From Coriobacteriia bacterium (GTDB lineage: Bacteria; Actinomycetota; Coriobacteriia; WRKU01), in NCBI GenBank assembly GCA_009784095.1, contig WRDL01000064.1, positions 1 through 8,035 on the forward strand: DNA of 8,035 bases. Direction: 5' to 3'. Shown one piece after another: positions 1-4,976 of this stretch. Within the stretch, counting starts at the first letter, position 1, and each line of letters begins with the position of its first letter. Under the pieces are notes generated by a model, which had not been told where the DNA came from, made no database searches, and was given only the letters and a program-made list of their open reading frames with translations. The position numbers and the translations under genes are program-made.

Positions 1-30
1 AAGGTGGGGCCGCAATAGCAGGGGAAGAAC

Positions 31-47
31 ACCTTCCGAAAGGAGGT
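31..47 (+). repeat. Stem-loop enclosing a Shine-Dalgarno-like GGAGG
   Basis: ACCTTC (31-36) can pair with GGAGGT (42-47), with one G-T wobble, leaving a 5-nt loop. This buries the GGAGG that precedes the ATG at 51. The left arm can alternatively pair with bases 1-6 (AAGGTG with CACCTT at 30-35), so two exclusive folds are possible. Pairing is seen directly; a regulatory role is speculative because the downstream frame is not a recognised gene. Confidence 0.35.
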
Positions 48-82
48 TCGATGCCTTCCGATAGGGGCAACTCAATTCGATG

Positions 83-102
83 TCTCTTCGTGCGGGAAGA
101 GA
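83..102 (+). repeat. Perfect 7-bp stem-loop
   Basis: TCTCTTC (83-89) is exactly complementary to GAAGAGA (96-102), with a 6-nt loop GTGCGG. No T-run follows, so it is not a canonical intrinsic terminator on the + strand. It is the most regular stem in the left-edge non-coding region and could belong to a structured RNA. Confidence 0.4.
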
Positions 103-219
103 AGACGCGGGGTGTGAGGGCGTATGAAATTCCGATCGAAACGAGAGAGCAACATGCCGATCGAAGACCGCAGGGACCGGGGGGATGGGGTAGAAATCGT
201 CCATACCCGTCGATAGCCG

Positions 220-241
220 TTGCTCATGCAAAATTGCTCAT
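220..241 (+). repeat. Two TTGCTCAT direct repeats next to the rpmH promoter
   Basis: TTGCTCAT occurs at 220-227 and 234-241, start-to-start 14 bp, and the second copy ends 16 bp before the -35 box of the rpmH promoter. The short palindrome GCAAAATTGC (228-237) straddles the gap. Such paired sites beside a promoter can be activator or repressor sites, but no regulator is recognised, and 14 bp is not a whole helical turn multiple. Confidence 0.3.
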
Positions 242-257
242 ACCTTAAAAATCGTAT

Positions 258-286
258 TTGACAAGCCTACCTTCTCACTTTAGAAT
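258..286 (+). promoter_or_regulatory. Sigma-70-type promoter for rpmH and downstream genes
   Basis: A perfect -35 hexamer TTGACA (258-263) is followed by a 17-bp spacer and a -10 hexamer TAGAAT (281-286), one base from TATAAT. Transcription would start near 292-294, giving a leader of about 55 nt before the rpmH start. This strong housekeeping promoter fits the high demand for L34 and probably feeds at least rpmH-rnpA-yidD-yidC-jag, since no terminator is seen between them. Confidence 0.85.
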
Positions 287-338
287 TGATTGCCTTGTGA
301 TTTGTGATCAAGCACCTCGCAAGTGGCAAGAAAGTTAG

Positions 339-344
339 AGGAGG
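339..344 (+). promoter_or_regulatory. Ribosome binding site fixing the rpmH GTG start
   Basis: AGGAGG lies 4 nt before GTG at 349. It decides in favour of this start over the in-frame GTG at 304, which lies about 11 nt after the predicted transcription start and would add 15 residues absent from L34 proteins. Confidence 0.85.
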
Positions 345-348
345 AATT

Positions 349-486
349 GTGCCCAAGAGAACATTTCAACCGAACAGACGCAAGCGCGCGAAAAGACACG
401 GCTTCCGTAATCGTATGTCCACCGCCGGTGGGCGTTCAGTTCTGTCCGCTCGCCGTCGCAAGGGACGTCATTCCATATCGGCCTGA
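349..486 (+). CDS. rpmH: 50S ribosomal protein L34
   Basis: L34 is a small, very basic protein of the large ribosomal subunit that binds 23S rRNA. The 45-residue product begins with M(P)KRTFQPN, continues with the invariant HGFR.RM block and finishes with LSARRRKGR, the whole-length signature of the family. The start is a GTG at 349 with AGGAGG 4 nt upstream. The track of the open frame extends to a GTG at 304, but the extra residues do not belong to L34. The extra residue after Met and the FQPN spelling resemble actinobacterial L34 rather than the MKRTYQPN form common in Firmicutes. Its TGA stop shares the A with the ATG of rnpA, so the two are translationally coupled. It is the first gene after the strong promoter at 258-286. 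Confidence 0.97.
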   Translation: MPKRTFQPNRRKRAKRHGFRNRMSTAGGRSVLSARRRKGRHSISA

Positions 487-836
487 TGACCACGGTCATT
501 AAATCCTCGCAAGAGATCGGCTCGGTACTGAAAGAGGGGTGTTGCGTAGCGACACCTTTTTTCTCACTTTTCTATCGTAGGACCGCAGATGAAACATCGC
601 TCCAAGATTTGAATGAACCAGGAAGAGTGGCGTTTCTCGCGGGTAAAAAGAACGGTAACGCGGTGTGGCGTAATGCGGCAAAACGTAAGTTACGTGCGGC
701 ATGGGATCTCAAAAAGATCCCGGTAGGTGAATACGATATTCTTCTGGTCGCCAAAAAGCAGATCACCGAGAAGAACGCACATGAGATCGCTCACCAGATC
801 GATACCGTGGTTTCTCGTGAAGGACTGCTACAATGA
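486..836 (+). CDS. rnpA: Ribonuclease P protein component
   Basis: RnpA is the protein subunit of RNase P; it assists the catalytic RNA in removing the 5' leader of precursor tRNAs. The 116-residue product has the usual family length. It starts with the IKSSQEIG-type strand (residues 5-12), has the aromatic substrate-contact stretch TPFFSLFYRR (23-32), and carries the RNR signature as AVWRNAAKRKLRAAW (59-73), with basic residues R62, K66, R67, K68 and R70. The signature shows RNA where RNR is usual (A64 in place of the second Arg). The ATG at 486 overlaps the rpmH stop, and no Shine-Dalgarno lies at normal distance (the nearest AAGGGA is about 20 nt upstream), so re-initiation after rpmH is likely. 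The 3' end overlaps yidD by 4 bp. Confidence 0.95.
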   Translation: MTTVIKSSQEIGSVLKEGCCVATPFFSLFYRRTADETSLQDLNEPGRVAFLAGKKNGNAVWRNAAKRKLRAAWDLKKIPVGEYDILLVAKKQITEKNAHEIAHQIDTVVSREGLLQ

Positions 837-1054
837 TATCGTTGCCACGAAAGCTTGTGGTGATGATGATACGAGGATATCAGCAGGTCATCTCTCCTCT
901 CTTCCCCCAAACCTGCAAATACTACCCGACTTGCTCGGCGTATGCGCTCGAAGCTATTGAGAAATATGGCGTTTTACGCGGAGGAGGAATGGCGCTGTGG
1001 CGCATCTTGCGCTGCAACCCATGGAGCCACGGAGGCTACGATCCGGTCCCGTAG
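833..1054 (+). CDS. yidD: Membrane protein insertion efficiency factor YidD
   Basis: YidD is a small membrane-associated protein that helps insert inner-membrane proteins together with the YidC insertase. The 73-residue product carries the full family pattern: YQQVISPLFP (16-25), CKYYPTCSAYALEAI (28-42), YG..RGG (45-51), RILRCNPW (57-64) and the terminal GGYDPVP (67-73). The three conserved cysteines are C28, C34 and C61. An amphipathic/hydrophobic N-terminal helix (about 4-24) fits membrane attachment. The ATG lies in the ATGA overlap with the rnpA stop, with GAAGGA 8 nt upstream, which supports this start. Its position between rnpA and yidC is the widespread conserved arrangement. Confidence 0.96.
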   Translation: MISLPRKLVVMMIRGYQQVISPLFPQTCKYYPTCSAYALEAIEKYGVLRGGGMALWRILRCNPWSHGGYDPVP

Positions 1055-1062
1055 CACCAGAT

Positions 1063-1068
1063 AAGGAG
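1063..1068 (+). promoter_or_regulatory. Ribosome binding site of yidC
   Basis: AAGGAG sits 7 nt before the yidC ATG at 1076, in the 21-bp gap after yidD. It supports the ATG at 1076 as the true start, so the protein has no long exported domain upstream. Confidence 0.75.
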
Positions 1069-1075
1069 TTTAAAT

Positions 1076-1873
1076 ATGTGGGCATCGTTCATTCAGCTGT
1101 TGTTCGATCTACTACAACAGCTCTATTATATGGTCGGTGATTGGGGTCTCGCCATCATCGTATTCACCGTCATCATCCGTTTGCTGATGACCCCGTTGAT
1201 GATCAAGCAGACACGTTCGATGTACGATCTGCAAAAGATCCAACCGTTGATGAAAGAGATCCAAGAGGAATATGCGGACGATAAAGAGCTCCAGTCGCAA
1301 AAACTGGCAGAGCTCTACGCTGAGCATAAGGTCAATCCGTTCTCGAGTTGTCTGCCGATGCTGCTGCAGCTTCCCATTTTCATGGCGCTCTATCAGATGC
1401 TTGCGCCGATAACCGAGCGGACAACTGGAGGACCACTCGCTCTATATTTGGCGTCTACCGCGGGTCCAGAGGGCGTAGGTCGCTTCTTCGGTATTATTCC
1501 TAATATCATGTTGTCGGCCAGCGACGTCTTCGCCGGGGGCAAAGGATTTTTGGCCACCATCCCTTACTTCATCCTTCTGGCACTCTTTGCGGTTAGTGTC
1601 TATGTTCCCCAACTGCTGCAACAGCAAGCAGCTCAAAACCAGGATCAACCTAATCAGAAAATGATGAGCATCATGATGGTTATCATGATGCTCTGGTTCG
1701 GCTGGCGCGCACCGGCAGGGGTATTGCTCTACTGGGATACCTCGTCGATTATCGGTATCGCCCAGCAGTGGTTCACCCAACGCCAACTCAAGAACGCGAC
1801 CGAGGAGAGCACTGAGATAGAAGCGGTGAAAAAGCCGGCAAAAAAGCCAACGAAGAAGACCAAGAAGAACTGA
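1076..1873 (+). CDS. yidC: Membrane protein insertase YidC/Oxa1 family
   Basis: YidC inserts and folds membrane proteins, alone or with the Sec translocon. This 265-residue form is the short Gram-positive type without the large periplasmic domain of proteobacterial YidC. An N-terminal amphipathic helix (2-20) precedes the first core segment GLAIIVFTVIIRLLMTPL (24-41), which contains the conserved hydrophilic-groove arginine R35. A charged cytoplasmic hairpin follows (about 45-85), then VNPFSSCLPMLLQLPIF (near 86-102), a segment near 156-181, and the last core region with PAG.LLYW and QQWF (about 197-235). The tail is lysine-rich, with KK pairs at 252, 256, 260 and 263, as expected for ribosome contact. 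There is no signal peptidase II lipobox, unlike Bacillus SpoIIIJ. The segment at 196-205 is methionine-rich (six Met in ten residues) and is encoded by a perfect inverted repeat. Confidence 0.95.
   Translation: MWASFIQLLFDLLQQLYYMVGDWGLAIIVFTVIIRLLMTPLMIKQTRSMYDLQKIQPLMKEIQEEYADDKELQSQKLAELYAEHKVNPFSSCLPMLLQLPIFMALYQMLAPITERTTGGPLALYLASTAGPEGVGRFFGIIPNIMLSASDVFAGGKGFLATIPYFILLALFAVSVYVPQLLQQQAAQNQDQPNQKMMSIMMVIMMLWFGWRAPAGVLLYWDTSSIIGIAQQWFTQRQLKNATEESTEIEAVKKPAKKPTKKTKKN
1666..1693 (+). repeat. Perfect 12-bp inverted repeat inside yidC
   Basis: GAGCATCATGAT (1666-1677) is followed by the 4-nt spacer GGTT and then its exact reverse complement ATCATGATGCTC (1682-1693). In the mRNA this is a 12-bp stem with a tetraloop. 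It codes for the Met-rich start of the last membrane region of YidC (residues about 198-206). Part of the symmetry comes from repeated ATC ATG ATG codons, but the flanking GAGC/GCTC arms are not explained by that. Confidence 0.85.
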
Positions 1874-1884
1874 GGAGAATAGCC

Positions 1885-2529
1885 ATGACTGAAGAGATCA
1901 TCCCGAATGAAGAAGCATTGGTAGTCGAGGACGTTGACGTTGAAGTACCGGCAGGCGATGAGGAGTCTGCTGAGGTCGTCGAGGTCGCCGATAGTGTTGA
2001 GACAGCTGAGGCCGAGATCGCGCCGAAAGCCGAAGAGCGCTCCCCTGTCGATGAGACCTCGGATGAAGATATCGATGCTCTGGCAGATGCCGCTATTGCG
2101 ACTATCAACGAAGTGCTCGAGTTCTTCCCGGTGGAAAAGTTCACGATCGAGGAGTATGAGGGCGACGAAGGTGAACTGATCCTCGACATCGTCGGCGAGG
2201 AGCTCAATATCCTTATCGGCCGTCACGGGCGCACCGCTGAAGCGCTTCAAGTCGTCGTATCGGCGATCTCGTCGCGTAAGTGCAATGTCTTCTACCCCAT
2301 CACGGTCGACGTTGAAGGCTACAAGCATCGTCGGAAGCAACGAGTCATCGAGATCGCACAACGCGTTGTAGAGCGCGTTCGTGAGAGCGGACATCCCGTG
2401 TCTCTCAAACCCATGACACCTGCTGAGCGTCGTCAGGTCCATATGGCGCTTCGTGAGGTGCGGGGAGTAACGACCACCAGTGAGGGATCGGGGTCTTACC
2501 GCCACGTTGTAGTCCTCCCTGTCGAATAG
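1885..2529 (+). CDS. jag: Jag/KhpB-type RNA-binding protein (KH and R3H domains)
   Basis: Jag (also called KhpB or EloR) is a cytosolic RNA-binding protein that in Gram-positive bacteria acts with KhpA in post-transcriptional control linked to cell elongation. The 214-residue product has a KH domain (about 73-145) with the loop LIGRHGRTAEALQ (110-122; GxxG motif GRHG at 112-115), and a C-terminal R3H domain (about 150-214) with MTPAERRQVHMAL, where R182 and H186 form the R-x3-H signature. The N-terminal 68 residues are unusual: I count 26 Asp/Glu against 2 Lys/Arg, and they do not resemble the Jag_N domain known from Firmicutes. GAGGAG 7 nt before the ATG supports the start. The gene follows yidC after 11 bp, the conserved arrangement, which implies joint expression. 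Confidence 0.93.
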   Translation: MTEEIIPNEEALVVEDVDVEVPAGDEESAEVVEVADSVETAEAEIAPKAEERSPVDETSDEDIDALADAAIATINEVLEFFPVEKFTIEEYEGDEGELILDIVGEELNILIGRHGRTAEALQVVVSAISSRKCNVFYPITVDVEGYKHRRKQRVIEIAQRVVERVRESGHPVSLKPMTPAERRQVHMALREVRGVTTTSEGSGSYRHVVVLPVE

Positions 2530-2534
2530 AGCAC

Positions 2535-2567
2535 TGCCAACTCTTCACGTATCGAGGGTTTTTGGCA
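2535..2567 (+). repeat. Inverted repeat enclosing the rsmG ribosome binding site
   Basis: TGCCAA (2535-2540) pairs with TTGGCA (2562-2567); inside, CTC (2541-2543) can also pair with GAG (2554-2556). The enclosed GAGGG (2554-2558) is the only Shine-Dalgarno-like sequence before the rsmG ATG at 2569. The fold could hinder rsmG translation. No T-tract follows the stem, so it is not a standard terminator. Confidence 0.35.
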
Positions 2568-2568
2568 A

Positions 2569-3240
2569 ATGTTTCACGTGGAACATCATAAAGAGGAATT
2601 GCTCCGCAAACATCTGCAATGGGTGCTCAGCACGAACAAGATACATAATCTGACCGCCATCACCGACGAGGCCGGTGCGTGGCGTTTGCATGTGCTCGAC
2701 TCACTTGCTCCCCTTCCTGAGATCATGAGCGCATCGGATGGTCCCTTGCTCGATATCGGTAGTGGTGGGGGATTTCCCGGAGTCCCTCTCGGTGTCATGA
2801 GTGAGCGAGAGACCGTCTGTCTCGATTCGGTGAAGAAGAAAGCAAGCGCACTCGGGGAATTTCTTAGAAGCGACGAAGGATATCACAACATCGCAGCTCA
2901 GGGATTGCGTGCAGAAGAACTTGCTGCTATACAGCCTGACTATTACGCGATCACGATCGCGCGCGCGGTCGCTCAACTCAACAGTATCGTTGAACTGGCA
3001 AGTCCGATCTTGCAGATCGGTGGCGTCTGTCTTTGTATGAAAGCACACGTGACCGACGAAGAGATCCAAGCAGGAGACAACGCTGCCGAGAAATGCGGTC
3101 TTATCCGAAAACAAATTCGCAACTATACCCTCCAGGGCGGTGACGAGACCCGTTGTATAGTAGAATACGTTAAGGTCGCGCAACCGCAGGTGAATCTCCC
3201 AAGGCGCACCGGAGTAGCACAAAAGCGACCCTTGAGCTAA
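2569..3240 (+). CDS. rsmG: 16S rRNA (guanine-527-N7)-methyltransferase RsmG
   Basis: RsmG (GidB) uses S-adenosylmethionine to methylate N7 of G527 in 16S rRNA of the small subunit; loss in other bacteria gives low-level streptomycin resistance. The 223-residue product shows NLTAI (27-31), the H..DSL element (H41, D44), the SAM-binding loop LDIGSGGGFPGVPL (61-74), an acidic ligand LD at 85-86, and the conserved ARAV (131-134) with R132. It ends in the family-typical LPRR.G.A.KRPL. The first residues, MFHVEH, are dictated by a parS site that overlaps the start codon; such N-termini recur in RsmG homologues for this reason. The only upstream Shine-Dalgarno candidate is a weak GAGGG 10 nt before ATG. 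Placement directly before parA is the classic gidB-parA-parB order. Confidence 0.95.
   Translation: MFHVEHHKEELLRKHLQWVLSTNKIHNLTAITDEAGAWRLHVLDSLAPLPEIMSASDGPLLDIGSGGGFPGVPLGVMSERETVCLDSVKKKASALGEFLRSDEGYHNIAAQGLRAEELAAIQPDYYAITIARAVAQLNSIVELASPILQIGGVCLCMKAHVTDEEIQAGDNAAEKCGLIRKQIRNYTLQGGDETRCIVEYVKVAQPQVNLPRRTGVAQKRPLS
2570..2585. promoter_or_regulatory. parS: parS centromere site over the rsmG start codon
   Basis: TGTTTCACGTGGAACA matches the parS consensus TGTTTCACGTGAAACA at 15 of 16 positions (A to G at position 12). It begins with the T of the rsmG ATG and so lies inside coding sequence. ParB encoded at 4096 is the expected binder, loading here and spreading along the DNA. Whether it also affects rsmG expression cannot be judged from the sequence. 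Confidence 0.88.
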
Positions 3241-3302
3241 CGGATCACGCATATCGAGCGTGAGAATGAAGTCTTTCGTGAACGCTGAGAGAATGGAGTT
3301 CC

Positions 3303-4103
3303 ATGGATTTTGAAATGCCAACTTTTAAGACGCCTGAACCACGATCCAAGGTGTTGGCGATCGTGAACCAAAAGGGAGGCGTGGGCAAGAGCACGACCGC
3401 GGTGAATCTCGCCGCAGCTCTCGGAGAAGCAGGTAAAAAGGTGCTCCTTATAGATCTTGACCCACAGGCGAACTCGACCTCGGGGCTCGGGGTCAATAAG
3501 AACCAGCGAGAACGCTGTGTGTATGATGCTCTCTTGGGTGAGCGTACACTCGAAGAGCTTACCGAACCGGTCGAAGAGAAGAACGTCTTCATCGTCCCCG
3601 CCACCATACAGCTTGCAGGAGCTGAAGTCGAGTTGGTCAACGTGATAAGTCGTGAGATGAGACTAAAATCGATGATCGAGCCGATACGCGATCAATACGA
3701 CTATATCCTCATCGACTGTGCTCCCTCGCTCGGGCTCCTGACTATCAATGCGTTGACTGCAGCAGACGGACTTCTTATCCCGCTCCAATGCGAGTATTAT
3801 GCACTTGAGGGACTCTCAAAACTCCTGGATTCGATGCGTCTGGTCAAGACACATCTCAACCCGAAACTCGATGTCTTCGGGGTTTTGATGACGATGTATG
3901 ACAAGCGTATGAATCTCACCCAACAGGTTGTCACCGAGGTGGAGAACTATTTCGGTGATATCGTCTTTAAGACCTACATACCAAGAACAGTGCGGCTCTC
4001 TGAAGCACCGAGTTACGGTCAATCCGCGCTTACGTATGACAGTAAAGGAAAAGGCGCGGAAGCATACCGCGAACTAGCAAAGGAAGTGATGCAACGTGGC
4101 TAA
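3303..4103 (+). CDS. parA: Chromosome partitioning ATPase ParA/Soj
   Basis: ParA is a dimerising, DNA-binding ATPase of the nucleoid that works with ParB-parS to segregate replicated origins and, in many species, to modulate DnaA. The 266-residue product has the deviant Walker A box KGGVGKST (24-31, signature K24 and K29), the A' motif LLIDLDPQAN (48-57, with D51 and D53) and Walker B YILIDCAPSLG (134-144, D138). Length is that of chromosomal Soj-type ParA, without the N-terminal HTH of plasmid type Ia ParA. The ATG at 3303 has GGAG 4 nt upstream; the extra N-terminal stretch of about 15 residues before the first strand (VLAIVNQ) is ordinary for chromosomal homologues. It overlaps parB by 8 bp. 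Confidence 0.96.
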   Translation: MDFEMPTFKTPEPRSKVLAIVNQKGGVGKSTTAVNLAAALGEAGKKVLLIDLDPQANSTSGLGVNKNQRERCVYDALLGERTLEELTEPVEEKNVFIVPATIQLAGAEVELVNVISREMRLKSMIEPIRDQYDYILIDCAPSLGLLTINALTAADGLLIPLQCEYYALEGLSKLLDSMRLVKTHLNPKLDVFGVLMTMYDKRMNLTQQVVTEVENYFGDIVFKTYIPRTVRLSEAPSYGQSALTYDSKGKGAEAYRELAKEVMQRG

Positions 4104-4950
4104 TAAATCAGGTCTTGGAAGAGGGCTTGCGAGCCTAATCAGTACCAGCTCGACCGAAGAAGAGGTCGTGCAAGGCCCCGTTGATGAAATAGCGATCGAT
4201 CTGATCGAGCCCAACGCGAAACAGCCACGCTCGGATTTCGATGAGGAAAAGCTGGAGGAGTTGACCGCCTCTATCATCAACTATGGTCTCCTGCAGCCCA
4301 TTGTAGTGCGTCCGCTCGGTGGAAAGTACCAGATAATCGCCGGTGAGCGCCGCTGGCGCGCATGCTTGAAGGCGAACCTCGACAAGATCCCGGTCCGCAT
4401 CCTTACAAAGAACGATCAGGAATCGGTCGAGATCGCGCTCGTAGAGAATCTTCAGCGCGATGACCTAAATCCCATCGAAGCCGCTTATGGATACCGCAGC
4501 CTGTTGGTCACCTATGATATGACGCAAGCTGACGTTGCCAAGCGTCTGGGCAAGTCCCGCGTTTCGATCACCAACACATTGCGCCTGCTCGACCTTCCTC
4601 AAGAGATCCAGGAAATGGTGTTCAAGGGCCTGCTCACCGCGGGCGCCGCACGAGCGATCCTGGGGGTCAAGGATGCAGAAGGGCAGATGAAGCTGGCCCA
4701 GAAAGCCGCTGACGAGAACCTTTCAGTTCGAGAGATAGAAACGATCGCACGACTCTATACTGGCGGAGCACTTCCGAAATCTGCGCGCCCGGTCTCCCCA
4801 AAATCATATCGCAATGTGGCGCGCAGATTGCGTCGTTTGCTCGATGCGAGCGTCAGTGTTCGTCGAACGAGGAACAAGAATAAGATCGAGATCGAATTCA
4901 TGGACGAGGAAGATCTCATGCGCATCTTCAACATAATGGCGAGTAAATAG
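4096..4950 (+). CDS. parB: Chromosome partitioning protein ParB/Spo0J (CTPase clamp)
   Basis: ParB binds parS, uses CTP to close into a sliding DNA clamp, spreads, and recruits ParA and SMC. The 284-residue product starts with GTG inside the end of parA. Residues 6-16 (GLGRGLASLIS) form the N-terminal ParA-activating box. The N domain has PRSDFD (44-49), the CTP-binding GERRWRA (83-89) and ENLQRDDLNPIEAA (117-130). The helix-turn-helix that reads parS is TQADVAKRLGKSRVSITNTLRLL (143-165). The C-terminal 60 or so residues, with RNVARRLRRLL and EIEFMDEEDL, fit the dimerisation domain. Two parS sites lie nearby, one overlapping its own stop codon. All key motifs look intact. Confidence 0.96.
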   Translation: MANKSGLGRGLASLISTSSTEEEVVQGPVDEIAIDLIEPNAKQPRSDFDEEKLEELTASIINYGLLQPIVVRPLGGKYQIIAGERRWRACLKANLDKIPVRILTKNDQESVEIALVENLQRDDLNPIEAAYGYRSLLVTYDMTQADVAKRLGKSRVSITNTLRLLDLPQEIQEMVFKGLLTAGAARAILGVKDAEGQMKLAQKAADENLSVREIETIARLYTGGALPKSARPVSPKSYRNVARRLRRLLDASVSVRRTRNKNKIEIEFMDEEDLMRIFNIMASK

Positions 4951-4964
4951 TTTCACGTGAAACA
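4949..4964. promoter_or_regulatory. parS: parS centromere site at the parB stop codon
   Basis: The perfect 14-bp palindrome GTTTCACGTGAAAC (4950-4963) is the parS core; the flanks give A...A, so the 16-mer matches the consensus at 15 of 16. Its first G is the last base of the parB TAG. It occupies most of the 26-bp gap before the addB-like gene and abuts that gene's ribosome binding site (AGGGA at 4967-4971). Confidence 0.93.
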
Positions 4965-4976
4965 TTAGGGAACATC

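Larger units (their letters stand above)
1..257. other. Non-coding region upstream of rpmH, no recognised gene
   Basis: I see no identifiable gene here. The stretch is purine/G-rich on the + strand and contains several short stems (31-36/42-47, 83-89/96-102, 188-192/204-208) and short direct repeats: CCTTCCGA at 32 and 54, CCGATCGAA at 132 and 157, TTGCTCAT at 220 and 234. One frame (bases 3-248) is open and contains an ATG at 51 behind a strong AGGAGG, but its translation resembles no protein I know. There is no DnaA box (TTATNCACA or its complement), so this part does not look like oriC, although dnaA is commonly the neighbour beyond rpmH. It does not match RNase P RNA, tmRNA, SRP RNA or a tRNA by the motifs I can recall. 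Confidence 0.6.

Noticed and set aside
188..208. Stem GGGTA/TACCC as a transcription terminator
   Set aside because: Five base pairs with an 11-nt loop and no following T-run.
51..248. A 65-codon + frame with AGGAGG upstream of its ATG
   Set aside because: The Shine-Dalgarno is good, but the translation looks like non-coding sequence (Arg/Gly/Pro-rich, no familiar motif), lies in a hairpin-rich region and ends before the rpmH promoter. Kept only as a remark, not as a gene.
1..257. Origin of replication (oriC)
   Set aside because: Location before rpmH made it plausible, but I find no DnaA box or AT-rich unwinding element in this portion; it may lie further left.
304..348. N-terminal extension of L34 from the upstream GTG at 304
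   Set aside because: Adds 15 residues foreign to L34, starts only about 11 nt from the predicted transcription start, and ignores the strong AGGAGG directly before the GTG at 349.
1729..2505. Long minus-strand open frame opposite yidC-jag
   Set aside because: It is antisense to two well-supported genes, with no recognisable domain; it reflects the codon bias of the + strand genes.
2542..2556. Extra parS half-site TTCACGT before rsmG
   Set aside because: Only one half resembles parS; the other half (ATCGAGG) does not match.
3041..3056. CACGTG inside rsmG as a third parS
   Set aside because: The central hexamer is present, but the flanking bases do not fit the GTTTCACGTGAAAC core.
3270..3285. 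Possible degenerate parS in the rsmG-parA gap
   Set aside because: Only about 9 of 16 positions match, near background.
2701..3321. Minus-strand open frame opposite rsmG
   Set aside because: RsmG on the + strand has all its family motifs; the antisense product resembles nothing.
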